Assembly: GCA_914767885.1 (NCBI GenBank) | Contig: CAJZBQ010000035.1 | Coordinates: 868,001-932,000, forward strand | Length of the DNA: 64,000 nucleotides | Direction: 5' to 3' | Origin: Blepharisma stoltei | Taxonomy: Eukaryota; Ciliophora; Heterotrichea; Heterotrichida; Blepharismidae | In this document: piece by piece, positions 10,137-21,257 of the stretch | How positions within the stretch are numbered: position 1 is the stretch's first letter | Layout of the letters: each line of letters begins with the position of its first letter | Position numbers and translations under genes: made by a program | Notes under the pieces: model-generated | Told to the model about the DNA's origin: nothing | Seen by the model: only the letters and a program-made list of their open reading frames with translations | Databases searched by the model: none

Positions 10137-13001
10137 CTAATTCAGAATTTGATTTAAAACTAGCATTTCCTCTTCTGTCAGTATTTCACAAGCTTGAGAG
10201 TGTATATCTGGGTAACTTATAGAAACATTCAAGAAAGTGTTTTTAAGATGTTCTCTTAATTCAAGACTTTCTATTGGTGAATCGTATAAATCAGAAAACA
10301 CAATATCTTCATCTTCTCAATCATCAGATTCTTCGTCCATTTTTGTGTCTTCTTCTTCTTCCTCCTCCTCAGGTCTCTCATCCATCACAACATCTTCATC
10401 AATATTTTTTCATAACTCCAGAATCTTTTTCAGCAATTCTGGCATTTTTTCACTAAAAAAAGAAGGTAATTCTTTAAAAGTCACGATTATCGATGATAAT
10501 CCTAAAATTGCATATCTTTTGGCCAAACTTTCCTGGTACTGCTTGAGGTCTCCAAAGCAAAATTTCCAGATATTTTTTAATATATTGGTATTTTGTAAGG
10601 TCTGGATAGTTACTATAGGATTATTCCATAATGAAATACAAATAACTTCAGAAGCCTTAGCTTTTATAATTTTATTGACTGAAAATCCATACAAGTTGGA
10701 AACTTGATTAATAATTGTAGGGATATGTTGATCTAAAGAGCCTTTAAGATTTTCTAAAAGAACAATCAGGACTTTGCAGCCTGTCAATAAAATATTGCTC
10801 TCCTCATTTTTATTTTTTGATAGACCAAGACCTATTGAAAGAAATATATCAAGATTTGTTGCAGTGAGTAATGGATATTTTGATATAAAATTTGCTATAG
10901 GAGAAAAAAACTCAACGCTGTTATACAGTCCACATGGCTGGATATTCCCTTCTCCCAGTAAATAAGTTCTTATACACCTGGCAAATGGAAACAGATGTGG
11001 CAAAAAGTTATTTGGTGATGAATAAAGTAACCTTGCCAGCAAAATTGCTGCTTCATGTATAAAATCTTCTAAATACTCATTAAAGCAATAATTAAAAACC
11101 GGCACTAGTAAATGTGATGCAGCTAATAACTCTTGTGGCTTGTTTTCAAGATAACTAACGAGCTTATCAATAATTTTCAAAATTGATGCCCCCATAAGAA
11201 AGCCTTCATCCTCATTTATGCTGTCTATATTTTTTGTTATTTTTAAGAAAAATTGAAGCAAATACTTAATAAGTTCAGCGGCATAATCTGTAACTTCAGC
11301 TTGAAATTTTTCTACAATTACTCCTAAAGCATCAATAAGCTCTTCATTATCAACTTGGCTCATAAGCTTTAGATAAACTTCAATTATATTTCTGGAGTAG
11401 CCTGATAGCTTTTCATTAGGAATTCTTCAGTCTAAGGTTCTAGGAAATGCAAGGGCTGCTTCAAATCTTACAGGAAGGTCTGGATCTAGCATCATTTGTG
11501 AGATTTTTTCAAATCCTAAGAGCTGAGTTTCTAGGTCTGCTGTTAAAAATGAAGAAAATTGTGCGAAAACCCAACAAGCAATTGCTCTAAGAAATCCTAT
11601 TCTACTGCTAAATTCAGGTAGCACATATATGATAAGTAAATTTTTGATACTTTCTGATAAGTCTTTTTTTTCCTTTAAGATTCGGGAAATAGATCCTAGT
11701 GCATATAGAATTGCTTCTTTATGGAATATTTGAGGATTCGACTGTAGTTCTACACTAGTATAGTCTAAAAATAATTGCAGATTACCTTTTTCGCAAATTA
11801 TTTCTAAAAGGCTAATTGCAGAATTTTTTATATAGCAAATACTATTTGCAAAGTTTTTTTCTTTTCTTAGGAATTCAGCAGGATTTTCTTGCCAGGCTAG
11901 CTCGTCTGATCTAGTTCGGTATAAAACTGAAATAATTACATCAGAAATCAAGGCTGGAACAGCTAGTTTTCCATTAGGTGTAGGAGGCATTTTTATTATG
12001 TTTTCAGCATTTTTTAATTTAAGGGCTCTTATCACACACTCCAATAAATACGTAGTCACCTTCTCTGGTATGTAGCATGCTGGCTTCTTATATAATAAGG
12101 CTAAAACTGCTGATAATAATGGATTTGCTCAGTGGCTCTCAAAATGGTTACCTGCCGATTTACTAATACCTTTGTCAGCCATAAAATAGCGTGCAAAAAA
12201 TCTACTTAAAAGTTGTGCAATTTTTTTTTTGCATACCCAATTTGGGTGCAAATCTCTTGACTTAGCATCCTCTTCATTTTCAGCTTGTGTTTCTAGGCTT
12301 CCCAAGCTGCTTTCTAATATATTTTTTAATTTCCCAAGCCATAAATCTAGCTGCTGAACTATTGAAAAGCTCAGTGGATATTCTATCTTAAAACTAGTCC
12401 AGTATATTTTGAGTATTAATAAAATGTACCAATAAGCGTCTGCATTACTGTCATTTAGAAAGGCCTCTAAAAATTTATCTAATTTTCCAAGAGTTCTATC
12501 AATAAGTGCTTCAAAGCATTTCCTACTCTCCCTCGTTTGATACTGATAAACTTTGGCGACTTGATGAATTAAAGTAAGTCCAGCATAGACTTGGTCAACA
12601 TCTGACTCTAAAGCCTCATCAATTTGTTGAAAGATTCCTTCTCATGGGAAATCTACTCTAATTATTTGGTAAGCAATTTCTTTAAATTGAGATCTGATCT
12701 GATTAGGAATAGAAAACTTTAAGCATTTTATAACATTAGTTCGTAAAAATGTTTTGTCAGCTTGTGGGAGAGGAAATTCTCGTTTTGAGTCTTCTCAGAT
12801 TTTAGATAAGTTTTTAATATAGGTTGCAGCTAGCTGTCTAATTTCAATAGGATTGTCGCTTAAAAAAATACTCATGAGTTTAGGGATAAGACCTTCAATT
12901 GATGTTTGGATTGAGGAAATTAATGCTTGAACGTTTTGATTAGGCTCATTATCTAACTGTAAACTTGCTTTAAAGGCTTCTATAATTATTGCTTCATCCA
13001 T
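10137..13001 (-). CDS. importin-7/8-like nuclear import receptor (beta-karyopherin)
   Basis: A continuous frame of about 954 residues once TGA is read as Trp. The N-terminus (MDEAIIIEAFKASLQ, then RQLAATYIKNLSKIW) matches the first HEAT repeats and importin-beta N-terminal region of IPO7/IPO8, with the conserved Trp encoded by TGA at about 12792. HEAT-like helices run to the end (EAALAFPRTLDW, SRNIIEVYLKLM). An acidic stretch rich in Glu/Asp precedes the C-terminus (about residues 870-895), typical of these receptors. No insert or intron interrupts it, which is unusual here. The start codon lies only 23 bp from the divergent gene at 13025. Confidence 0.87.
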
Positions 13002-13024
13002 TAATTTATTAATATACTGAAGAT

Positions 13025-14107
13025 ATGATAAATTGCCTGAATAAAAAAATTGAAAAGAAAACCATGGAATTTCATGAGAAAAAACAACAAATTTTGAAGG
13101 AAATCCAGATGAAACATGAAAATATTTCAAAAATTTTGAAAGAAAATGAAAAAGTGGGAGCGAAGATAAAAAGTCTTGCTGCTATGGAGGGTCTTAAAGA
13201 AGGTTATAACAATGATCTTACTAAAAAATTAAATAAATTGCAAAGATGTTCAGATAAACTTAATGAGGAAATTATTATTGCCAACTCTTCAATAGTCGAG
13301 TATGAAGCTAAGCATAAAATTTTACAGTACAAAATAAAAGAAATTACTGATAAGGAATCACAATTGCAAAGTATGAAGCAAAATAAAATTGAAAAATCAA
13401 ATAAATTAAAAGAAGAAATTTTTGAGAAACAAATACATGTAGATAAGATTAAGCGAAGTAACAAAATATTAAAAAATAAAATAGAAAAACTGAAGGTTGA
13501 GTGTAGCTCATTAGATAAAGAGATAAAAAAGGCTTACATTGAAGATCTAAGCATTTAAAAAAAGTTAAATCATAAGGCCATAAGCGGATAGCCTCTAGTC
13601 TGTATATATCTGGCGTAAACCCAGCTAACCTAAGAATTAGCTCCCTAGGCTAGAGCCACCTCTTGGAGATGCTCCGTTAGTCCCGATAAGCAAAGACTAA
13701 ATGGGAGATGAAAACCTGTCTAACCCATTTGGCAGGGACAGGGGAAACCTTTGGGGGGTATGAAAACTCCTTCTTCGGCATCTTCAAACTCAACTTCGAC
13801 TTCTAAAAGTGGCAGAGATACTATTTTCAGCTTCATCGGAGTGGGTCCTATCTGATCCACCGAGATGTGTTTCAGAGTCATCTTTTGTCGGCGCCATGAT
13901 TTTATTTCTGGAGATCTAAGCAGGAATCCACTATTAGAACATTCTAAGGACCCCTATAAATTCCTTAGAATGGCTGTTAACGCTCAATCTCAAGAAATTA
14001 AAGAACTTCAAGCTCAGATACAAAAATACAAAAACCAAGAAATCTATATAAGCCCAAACAGCTCTGAATCGATATCCCGCAAAGATTGCCATTGTGTAAT
14101 ACAATAA
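13025..14107 (+). CDS. coiled-coil protein interrupted by a SINE-like unit
   Basis: Unknown function. Two open segments, 13025-13553 and 13912-14107, are separated by a repeat flanked by an 11-bp duplication. Collapsing the duplication gives KKAYIEDLSRNPLLEHSKDP, a continuous protein of about 240 residues. Almost the whole length is Lys/Glu-rich coiled coil (IKEITDKESQLQSM, KNKIEKLKVE), with a short Cys-containing end (DCHCVIQ). A ciliary or cytoskeletal role is possible in this organism but not shown. ATG 13025 or ATG 13064 could be the start; the former leaves 23 bp to importin. Confidence 0.7.
13554..13911 (-). mobile_element. SINE-like retroposon (358 bp) in coding sequence
   Basis: Flanked by AGATCTAAGCA at 13543-13553 and 13912-13922. 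The unit is reversed: its AATAAAAT head lies at the right end and its tail (CATAAGGCCATAAGCGG in plus orientation) at the left. The duplication contains a TA, so a TA-to-TA cut removes the unit exactly. Related copies: 37736-38167 and 42848-43184. Confidence 0.82.
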
Positions 14108-14131
14108 TAACGTATTTAATATTTTAAAAAA

Positions 14132-15206
14132 ATGAAGCTCGACTATAATATTTCTACTCTGCTAAATAATCTGGATGATTTCCAGATATTTGAAAATGTT
14201 TATTTAAGTGATCTTTTGATGATAGATCTAGGGCTTGACATCAAGGTTCATTTCGCAATCGCTTATTTAAAGTAAATTATATTTAGGTCAAAAAAATCCA
14301 AATGCAAGATTTTTACAAAAATTGACGATTTTAATAATTATCCAAAGCAAGCTGTAGCGCTATTAGACGATTGAACTGTATGATACACAATGCATAATAA
14401 TAAAATGGTGATGTATGTGAAGTTTCACTAGCGAAATATTTTTCTCATGAGCTCATTTTATTATTATGAGGTCCAGTTTTCCAAGAGAAGCTTTATCTAG
14501 CTACATAAGGTAAGCTAAAGGAAGTGCTGCGCAACTTATCCCCTGGTACTTTGGGTACGCTGAAGGCTTAGGATTTATCCGCTTAGTAGGAATAGCTCGT
14601 AACACGCTACTGCACGGCCCTGAATGAGATGTGCGATCGGCTGACTGCTCATTGTATTGGATCATCTGCCCATATGGTGTGTGCCATTTAGATGGTGGGA
14701 TGGCCTGCTATGCCACTAGTTCCCTTTACTGAAAGTGCACTAGACACTACAATCATTTAATTTAGCATGTATGCTACAACAATGAGACCGTAATTTTGGT
14801 ATTTAAAACAGGGATCGGCAATTCTGATAGAAGCTTGAATTTCCATGACAAATTCGCAAAAGTTACAATTATTGATCCAAGTTTATGAGGAAACTATAAA
14901 ATATCATATATAAGCACATATATTTGCTGGAGTATTATAACAAATAAAATAAATAAAAAAAACAAATGTGATATAGAAAGTATGATAAAAGACTTATTCA
15001 GGTGAGTTCATTTGAATTCCAAGATAAAAACAGAAAAAATATTATCATCGTTAAAAGCTGCAAAAGAATTTATATCTCAAAATAAAATGAATTTTGGAGC
15101 AAACTCGGAAGTTGCTACTATATCATATAGGCCTGAACCAAAGTGCATTATCAATTTGTTATATATTTCTGAGAAAGAAGACCATTCTTTGATTAGATTA
15201 GATTAA
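14132..15206 (+). CDS. unknown protein with 15-nt intron and retroposon insert
   Basis: No family recognised. ATG 14132 gives MKLDYNISTLLNNLDDFQIF; a 15-nt intron at 14272-14286 joins AYLK to SKKSKCKIF. After a repeat at 14393-14767 is collapsed on its imperfect duplication, the frame continues as LDDWTVWYNNETVILVFKTG and runs to TAA at 15206 (ending HSLIRLD). TGA is Trp at four or more sites. The order (leucine-rich start, a W-x-V-W-Y beta-like block, Lys-rich helix, FGANSEVATISYRPEP) looks like a folded domain protein. It may continue past the repeat at 15221-15481, but I could not find a clean join. Confidence 0.6.
14272..14286 (+). other. 15-nt spliceosomal intron
   Basis: GTAAATTATATTTAG; contains the only in-frame TAA of this exon. 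Removal keeps the frame open. Confidence 0.88.
14393..14767 (+). mobile_element. SINE-like retroposon (about 375 bp) in coding sequence
   Basis: Head ATAATAAAATGGTGATG; flanked by an imperfect 16-17 bp duplication TGTATG(A/C)TACA(A)CAATG at 14377-14392 and 14768-14784. Both copies contain TA, and either TA pair gives the in-frame join WTVWYNNETV. Confidence 0.7.
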
Positions 15207-15220
15207 AGATTTGTATTTAT

Positions 15221-15481
15221 GGTCCCCACTTCCTGAGTATCATGCTAGCTGTGAGGTAGGCATCCTTAAAGCAACTTGAGCCCTGGTGAAAACCCCCGGT
15301 TTCTCAGTAAAGTTATTTTTCTTCATAGATCGAGCCATATGGACTTTGTGGGAAACTCCATTTCCAACTCAAGCGCTAGCATAACACAACCATTGCTTAA
15401 CTCAAGTAGATTGCCCCCCAGATATACATAAGAGAAACTCCGCAAAGCTTAGGACAGGCCGCTTATCACCAGGCCATTTTA
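15221..15481 (-). mobile_element. SINE-like retroposon (about 261 bp)
   Basis: Reversed unit whose right end reads CCATTTTATGTAT, the complement of the usual ATACATAAAATGG head. Flanked by TGTATTTAT at 15212-15220 and 15482-15490. Whether it sits between two genes or inside one could not be settled. Confidence 0.6.
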
Positions 15482-15543
15482 TGTATTTATTCCCTTCTTT
15501 GATAGAGACTTCCATAATAGATAGCATTGAAAAGTATTCAGAC

Positions 15544-16302
15544 ATGCCTTTTACCTTTCAAACAATGAGCGACTCCTTACTCCCACCCTTCGTGAGCGAA
15601 CAAAACCATTGGAAAAATCCCTATTTTTGCGAAAAACCCACACAAAAATTTTTTATAGGAAAACAAATTGATATATAAGTGATAATTAGTATAACGAAAT
15701 CTCGAGCTAATTCTGTTTTAATTTTAATCAAATTGCGTTTTGAAACATAAATTTTATAAATTAAATTAGCATTTGCTCTCCAATTTTGCAAATTAGGATT
15801 TTTTTAAAAAATTTCGAAAAAAAAAATTTTCTATAAAATTTATATATAAATTGTTTTAAAAAAAATTAAAACCCCTCGCGAACAAAATTCTTTTGTTCAC
15901 TCACGGAGGGGGGAGTTAGGGTTTTCGTGTCTTTCTTGCTCTAGTTTCATAGACGAATCTTCTACCACTCACATTTTCCTGAATAATTTCTTAAAAGATG
16001 AGCTTTCCTATTCCCGCAGAAGTCCCAAGAAGCTTTGTTCAGAAACTGTCGAAACTGAAAGAATGTGCACAATCCCTGAATCCCTAAATCTTTCCTTAAA
16101 AACAGATGACTCCACTTATCCTCATGAAACTGACTACCGAGACCACTCAGAAAAGCTCCCAACTATCCTCTTTGACTCCTTCAACATCTCCAACGTCTCT
16201 TCTCTCCACAATCTCTCCCCTATAAACCCTTCCGCCTTCGAAGAATCTTCTTTCTACACTACCCGGTCTGATTGTAAATGCAATGAATGTAATTTATTTT
16301 AA
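15544..16302 (+). CDS. Ser/Thr-rich unknown protein interrupted by a MITE
   Basis: ATG 15544 (MPFTFQTMSDSL) is followed by a 339-bp MITE. TA-to-TA removal gives SDSLGFSCLSCSSFIDE and an open frame to TAA at 16302. The product, about 140 residues, is rich in Ser, Asp and Thr and ends CKCNECNLF, a possible metal-binding or lipid-modified tail. The open frame extends upstream to the repeat boundary at 15482 (LFPSLIETSIIDSIEK), so the true start could be further left, or the gene may be the 3' part of the 14132 gene. No homologue recognised. Confidence 0.55.
15578..15918. mobile_element. MITE forming an IES (339 bp, CCGTGAGCGAACAAAA family)
   Basis: Ends in the family's inverted repeat (left CCCACCCTTCGTGAGCGAAC, right GTTCACTCACGGAGGG), TA at 15578-15579 and 15917-15918. 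Excision restores the host frame. Confidence 0.9.
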
Positions 16303-16333
16303 AGAAAATCCTTATTAATTCGAAATATTTAAA

Positions 16334-16741
16334 ATGGTCGCACCAAAGCCGGACATAAACCCTGACTGGAGAAATGAGGATTTTTTGCCCGTTTCTATAC
16401 CTGTATTGGGAGCACATTTTGAGGTACAAAGAGCAGCTTGGGTTGTAGAAAGTGGGGAAAGCAAGTCTAAAGAATCTCAAATTAGGAATAATTATAAGAG
16501 GGAAGAGCTTAGGCAAGGATTTCTTATGCATTTACTTACTGATAAAGAAGTGAAGCTTATGAGAGTGAGGAAAGAAATTGCAATGATATTAAAAGAGCAC
16601 GAAGGGATATTGGATATGCAAGGCTTTCCAGTTAAAGAGCTGTTAGCTCAAACTGATGTGGAGAGGCTGCTAAAAGAAGAAGATATTGGAGAAATTGGTA
16701 AAACAACTACAGAAATTTTTAAAGAAAAAATTTTAAGCTAA
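16334..16741 (+). CDS. small conserved-looking protein, unknown
   Basis: An uninterrupted 135-residue protein starting MVAPKPDINPDWRNEDF. The core LPVSIPVLGAHFEVQRAAWV is followed by a helical region where a Leu-x-x-(V/I)-R...K-E-(H/Y)...G pattern (LMRVRKEIAMILKEHEGIL) resembles small microtubule-inner or ciliary proteins; this likeness is weak. Nine bases separate its stop from the ATG of the TBC gene, so the two may be co-regulated or simply compactly packed. Confidence 0.72.
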   Translation: MVAPKPDINPDWRNEDFLPVSIPVLGAHFEVQRAAWVVESGESKSKESQIRNNYKREELRQGFLMHLLTDKEVKLMRVRKEIAMILKEHEGILDMQGFPVKELLAQTDVERLLKEEDIGEIGKTTTEIFKEKILS

Positions 16742-16749
16742 TTTTATAA

Positions 16750-18378
16750 ATGCTAACACAAAAATGCATACTTGTTTTTCTAAACACCTCAGAGATTGCA
16801 AAACTGTACACTTTAAATAAAGAGCACCATACAAAATTAAGCGAGAATCATGAAATTAAAAAAAGCATATGAAGAGGAGACTTGCCTGAAGCCTCCCGAA
16901 AACATTTTTGGAAGCAGTGCTGCAAGATTAACAAGTAACTGATAATTAGAGTAAAAACTGAAGTCAGAGGTATTTTAAACTACACTGATAATGCATCAAA
17001 TATTTATTCTTATATACAAAATCAAGCAGAAGAAGACCCTAAGTTTTACACAGTAAAAAACGATATCAGCAAAGACCTTCCGAGAACTTATCTTGTGGCT
17101 AATTCACAAATAGACAAATCTCAGTTATCTAAAATTTTGATTGCTTTAGCTTATGTGAAACCGCATATAGGGTATTGTCAAGGACTTAATTTTATAGCTG
17201 CGATTATTTTGAAAGTTGTTCAAAATGAAGAAGATGCTTTTTATGCTTTATTGGGAATAATAAAGTCTTGAAATTTGGAAAATATGTTTGTTTCAGGAGT
17301 TCCTGATCTTACGTTACGTGAATATCAAGTAAGCTATTACTTTAAAACGATGATTCCTGATTTATATGCTCATTTTCGCAGAATTAACTTTTCAAACGGC
17401 TTTTTTATATCAAGATGCATTTTAACAATTTTTTCAGCTGATCTCCCATTTGATACTCTTGTCAAAATCTGGGATTGCATTTTTATTGGGAATTGAAAAG
17501 TCATTGTTAGAACTGAGTGTGCTATATTAAGAGAGCTTAAGCCTATTTTTTTAGATTTAAATTTGGAAGAGATATCAATATACTTAAGAAATAACGTCAG
17601 GGAAAACCATTATGATTATAAATCATTATTAGCGAGCGCAAAATCTTTTAAAATAAGCTTAAAAGAGCTGAAATATATTGAAGACGATTTCTATAAAGTC
17701 CAAAGTAGCTTAAAAATTGACTCAGACAACCAAACCTATTCAGAAAATGAGGATTTAGTTAAAGATATAAATGAAAGCGAAGGGGGAGAGCTAGATCAAG
17801 TTAAACAAGATATTGCAAGATTTCAAGAAAAAATAAAAAAGATTGATGAAGACTATGAAACTGTTCAGCAACACTATTTAAGTGTCAGCATGGAAATGCA
17901 GTATGTAGAAAAAGATATCGCGTCTCTTTCTGAGAAAAAAATAGCCTACCTTCGTATTTATAAAGATATGGAAAATAAATACAAGCAGTCTCAAAATGGT
18001 ATCTCAAAATATGTCCCTGATATTATGAGCAAAATATTTTTTTCAAAAAATGAAATATCTGAGGCAGATGAAATAAAACTTGCTGATATGAAAAAATATT
18101 CTAAAATAAATTAAACTTCATTTTTACCAGAAGCTAATAAATTTTATTTATATCAGCATAGCAAAGAATATTATGAAAAAATGAAAATCATAGAAAAAGA
18201 ACTAGAAGAACTAAAAATCTTGCAAAGAGAAAAGGTGAAATTTATATAGTTTTCGATTTATCAAGATGCATATTCCAGACTTGAAGACATTAAAGAGAAA
18301 AAACTCAGGTACTCTGAACAGCTCTGCAACTATTTGCTTAAATGCAAACAAAGCTCAGAAATTAGTGTAAATCCATAA
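16750..18378 (+). CDS. TBC-domain Rab GTPase-activating protein
   Basis: TBC domain spans roughly residues 35-270. The arginine finger is in ISKDLPRTY (I-x-x-D-x-x-R) and the glutamine finger in GYCQGLNF, so it should be catalytically active toward a Rab. Later TBC blocks (MIPDLYAHF, LPFDTLVKIWDCIF) are present, followed by a long coiled coil. Two 15-nt introns at 16935-16949 and 18235-18249 restore the frame. Oddly, an in-frame TAA at 18112-18114 is followed by about 90 more residues of coherent coding sequence, including the second intron. This could be a true early stop, an assembly or allelic difference, or stop-codon readthrough. Confidence 0.82.
16935..16949 (+). other. 15-nt intron
   Basis: GTAACTGATAATTAG; holds an in-frame TAA; removal joins CKINK to VKTEVRG. 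Confidence 0.9.
18235..18249 (+). other. 15-nt intron (GTGAAA start)
   Basis: GTGAAATTTATATAG; contains an in-frame TAG; removal joins LQREK to FSIYQDAY. Confidence 0.82.
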
Positions 18379-18400
18379 TAATCAATTTTATTAATTATTT

Positions 18401-18949
18401 CTAAGCAAACAATAAATTAATTGCTTGCTGAGGGTCATAATTCGACTTTTTCAAAGCTTCTCTGCACTTGGCTTCGTCAGTGAATCCACAGGAGTTCATA
18501 AGAATATCTAGTCCTTGAATCATTTTCTGCTCTTCTTCGGATATTCTGGCTCTTGGAGCAGCCTTCTTGCCCCTTGTTCCTCTCTGAGGAGGATCAGGTG
18601 ATACTGATTTTTCCCCGATTTCTCGAGCTCTCATCATTGCTTTATTTTTTAAATCAGATATATCAGTAGACCTTTGTGAAAAGAGTTCTGATGTATCTTC
18701 AGTGTCTACTGGAGCTGAATAATCAACTGTTAAAAATAGTTCAAGAGAATCGCTAGTATTTACTCAAACATTGTAATTGAAATCAGTTACATCTGTTGAA
18801 AATTGATCTTTTAATCTAAGGCCAGACTTCCCAGCTCTGAAGGTCCTTGCAAGGTTATCGATAATTTCAGTGTAGTCGTTTGGTGCTTGAAGCCATTTAA
18901 TTCTGCCAATAGGAGATTGTATTAGAAGCTCTTTGGCAAGAGAAACCAT
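18401..18949 (-). CDS. UBA-domain protein, unknown function
   Basis: A 182-residue protein from ATG 18949, with TGA as Trp near 18761. The C-terminal 40 residues (GLDILMNSCGFTDEAKCREA then NYDPQQAINLLFA) form a UBA-like three-helix ubiquitin-binding domain: the hydrophobic helix 1, a G-F loop, and the NYDxxxAINxLL helix 3 signature. The N-terminal part has no recognised domain. The middle is basic and Pro-rich (SPDPPQRGTRGKKAAPRA). It ends 22 bp from the convergent TBC gene. Confidence 0.72.
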
Positions 18950-19019
18950 TTTATTATTAAGTATATTTGATTGGTTTTTCTTTTATTGCACAATATCAGA
19001 ATACATAATCTCAGCTGCT

Positions 19020-19656
19020 ATGGCTTTCTTTCCTTTGAAAAAGGCGCCATTCTCAAATGAAAATGCTGAGTTAAATGAAAATTTTGCTGAGCTAATAGTC
19101 TGGAAAGCTGATATAAATCAACCAATAAAGGTTGAAGGTTTAATTATAAAGAAAGAAAAGAGCGACAAATTATACTTGAGTAACATTCAGAAGTTGTTCG
19201 GAAGATCAAAATTAACAAAATCAGAGCCAAAACTATAATAAAATCTACAATACTTTAGCTACAGAAGCGGTAGAAGTACTTCTCGAATCTAATTCTGTGT
19301 CTAAAGATGTAAATAGCAATATAAGCCGAACTTATCTTAAGAGTTGAATATCGAAAAATGCCTAAATACCCAAAAACAAGCGAGCCTATGCCAGATAACA
19401 GATACTCTGAGTCTTAAAATGCTTTAACAATGCTCATTATATTCCAGGGAGATTGGCTGATCAAAATATTCCTAAGAGAAAGATTTTTGAATGAAAAAGA
19501 TCAATTAATAAAAACTATAAATACATTCCAGCAAATATGCGTGAATTAAGTCAATCGTCCCTCTTTTATAATTTAATAAATAGCCTAAAGAGAATCCCAT
19601 ATGAAGAAGAACTAAGCAGATCAATAAATATATTCAAAAATATTCCGGGATTTTAA
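19020..19656 (+). pseudogene. fragmented coding region, frame-shifted
   Basis: Begins with a good ATG segment (MAFFPLKKAPFSNENAELNE to KSEPKL, 19020-19238), then coherent segments in other frames (TLATEAVEVLLESNSVSKDV; MPKYPKTSEPMPDN; HYIPGRLADQNIPKRK to the TAA at 19656). Each shift is +1 or +2 and no 15/16-nt intron or TA pair explains them. It is either a decayed gene or one with several short inserts I could not resolve. No family recognised. Confidence 0.4.
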
Positions 19657-19942
19657 CATAATTTTAGATAGCTTATAGCGATGAAAAATCTAAATTAAAA
19701 TTCGCTATAATGCTATATAAAGTGTTCTTGTATTTACTGAGAGAGAAGCTCAGCATTAATTTAATCAAATTATTCATTCATGAGTTTACTAATAAAAACT
19801 TATTCTTTTTGCTAACACAAGGAGATATTATCACAAGCTATTACCAGGTAACAAGAATATTTTTAATTTTTATTAAACTCCTATTTATCAAAATTTCAAT
19901 AAAATGAGAGGAAACAATTTATATAATTTTCTTTATATTTTA

Positions 19943-20878
19943 TTATTTCTGGCCTAAAGAAATAAAAAGATCAACTTTCGCTTGTGATTCCCCACAAAAT
20001 TCTCCTAACTCTTCTCCCAATGTATTTAGCTGCTGTGAGACAAGTAAACTTTCAAGTCTACTTGGTGGCTGTATAGGTCTATAAAGTGATCCTGTCCCTT
20101 CTGTCAAATCTAACAAAGGCTCTCCTCTCTCTTCTCTTTTTTTATTTTCCGCCTCTCTCTGAGCCTCATGAAATTTTTGCTGTTGTTTTTGTTTTTGTAC
20201 CGCCTTTGTATACCCATACAGCTTTTGCTGCCTTTCTAACAGCTCATCAAGCCCTTGCTCTATCGCTTCCAAATGCTTCTTAATAAAAGGCTCAAAGCAG
20301 TCTTTATCTGTGACCTCATAAGGATCTGGGGCGTATTGTGCTAAAAAGGCATTAGTTACCATGCTGTTTTCTATTCTTAAAGGAATTTCAGTGAAAACTG
20401 TTTTTGAGTTGACTCCTAATGAAGCTGCTCTTTGTGTAGTGAATTCTTCATCACTGAAAAAATCAAGGAATTCTTGAGTGAGTCTATATGCTTTTAATGG
20501 AAACCCACCAGAAACAAGCAAAACTGGGTCATAGACGACCATAACAGCATTAGGGATTTCAATCTGCATGTTGTACTGGTACTCAATGGAACTTATGTCT
20601 AAAAATTCTCCTTCATCTGAACGCTGATACCAGCCGATTACGGAATTTTCAAAATATAGGTCTTTTAGCTGTTTACACATTATTCTGCTATAATCTTCCA
20701 ATTCTTGAGGGCCGATAGAGGAGTTTGAAGGGAGAGGGAAACAATTTGTGACTTCGAGTGAGTTAGATGACTCGAGACCTATAAGTTGGCCAATAGCTGT
20801 AGCATCTGTATCTTGACAGTGCTGAATTACTTTGAGAAGAACTGTTCCTTCTAATTTAACACAGAAAAGATCTGACAT
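19943..20878 (-). CDS. EIF3H: translation initiation factor eIF3 subunit h
   Basis: MPN-domain subunit of eIF3, involved in start-codon scanning and mRNA recruitment. ATG 20878 gives MSDLFCVKLEGTVLLKVIQH. The MPN fold (residues about 5-135: QLIGL, TNCFPLP, VIGWYQRSDEGEF, VYDP, LKAYRLT) lacks the JAMM metal ligands, as expected for eIF3h. The C-terminal part has the Gln-rich helix (KAVQKQKQQQKF) and the RGEPLLDL...PPSRLESLLVSQQLNT block characteristic of eIF3h. About 311 residues, close to the usual size, uninterrupted by inserts or introns. Confidence 0.93.
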   Translation of the reverse strand: MSDLFCVKLEGTVLLKVIQHCQDTDATAIGQLIGLESSNSLEVTNCFPLPSNSSIGPQELEDYSRIMCKQLKDLYFENSVIGWYQRSDEGEFLDISSIEYQYNMQIEIPNAVMVVYDPVLLVSGGFPLKAYRLTQEFLDFFSDEEFTTQRAASLGVNSKTVFTEIPLRIENSMVTNAFLAQYAPDPYEVTDKDCFEPFIKKHLEAIEQGLDELLERQQKLYGYTKAVQKQKQQQKFHEAQREAENKKREERGEPLLDLTEGTGSLYRPIQPPSRLESLLVSQQLNTLGEELGEFCGESQAKVDLFISLGQK

Positions 20879-21257
20879 TTTTGGCCTGTAAATTATATAA
20901 TTTAACACAAGTGATAAACTGGAGAAAGTAATACTAAATTACTGATAATAAAGAAATTTCACTGTTATTTTCTTTAAAATATGCATTTTTGGCATTAAGC
21001 CAAGTTCATTTTGTACCTTGATATTGATAGAGCTCCCTGTATATTTAATAAAAGCCGAAGAAAAATGATTTTAAATAAAATTTTGTTAGCGAGAGATTTT
21101 TTTGATCCCTAAAAAAAGGAATAAAAGACCTATAGTTATTCATTCCGCGCCTCTAAAATGATTGCCTAATTAATTAGCACCTATGTAATTCTAAAAACAA
21201 GGATAATTTCAAACATTTAAAGAATAAAAATATTATTAAATAGGTTTTATTTAATAA
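20879..21257. other. AT-rich intergenic spacer
   Basis: Spacer between divergent eIF3h and the 21258 gene; it should hold both promoters. No repeat, RNA gene or coding segment seen. Confidence 0.5.

Noticed and set aside
10237..10707. Plus-strand frames within 10237-10707
   Set aside because: Antisense of the importin acidic tail; low-complexity Ser/Leu products.
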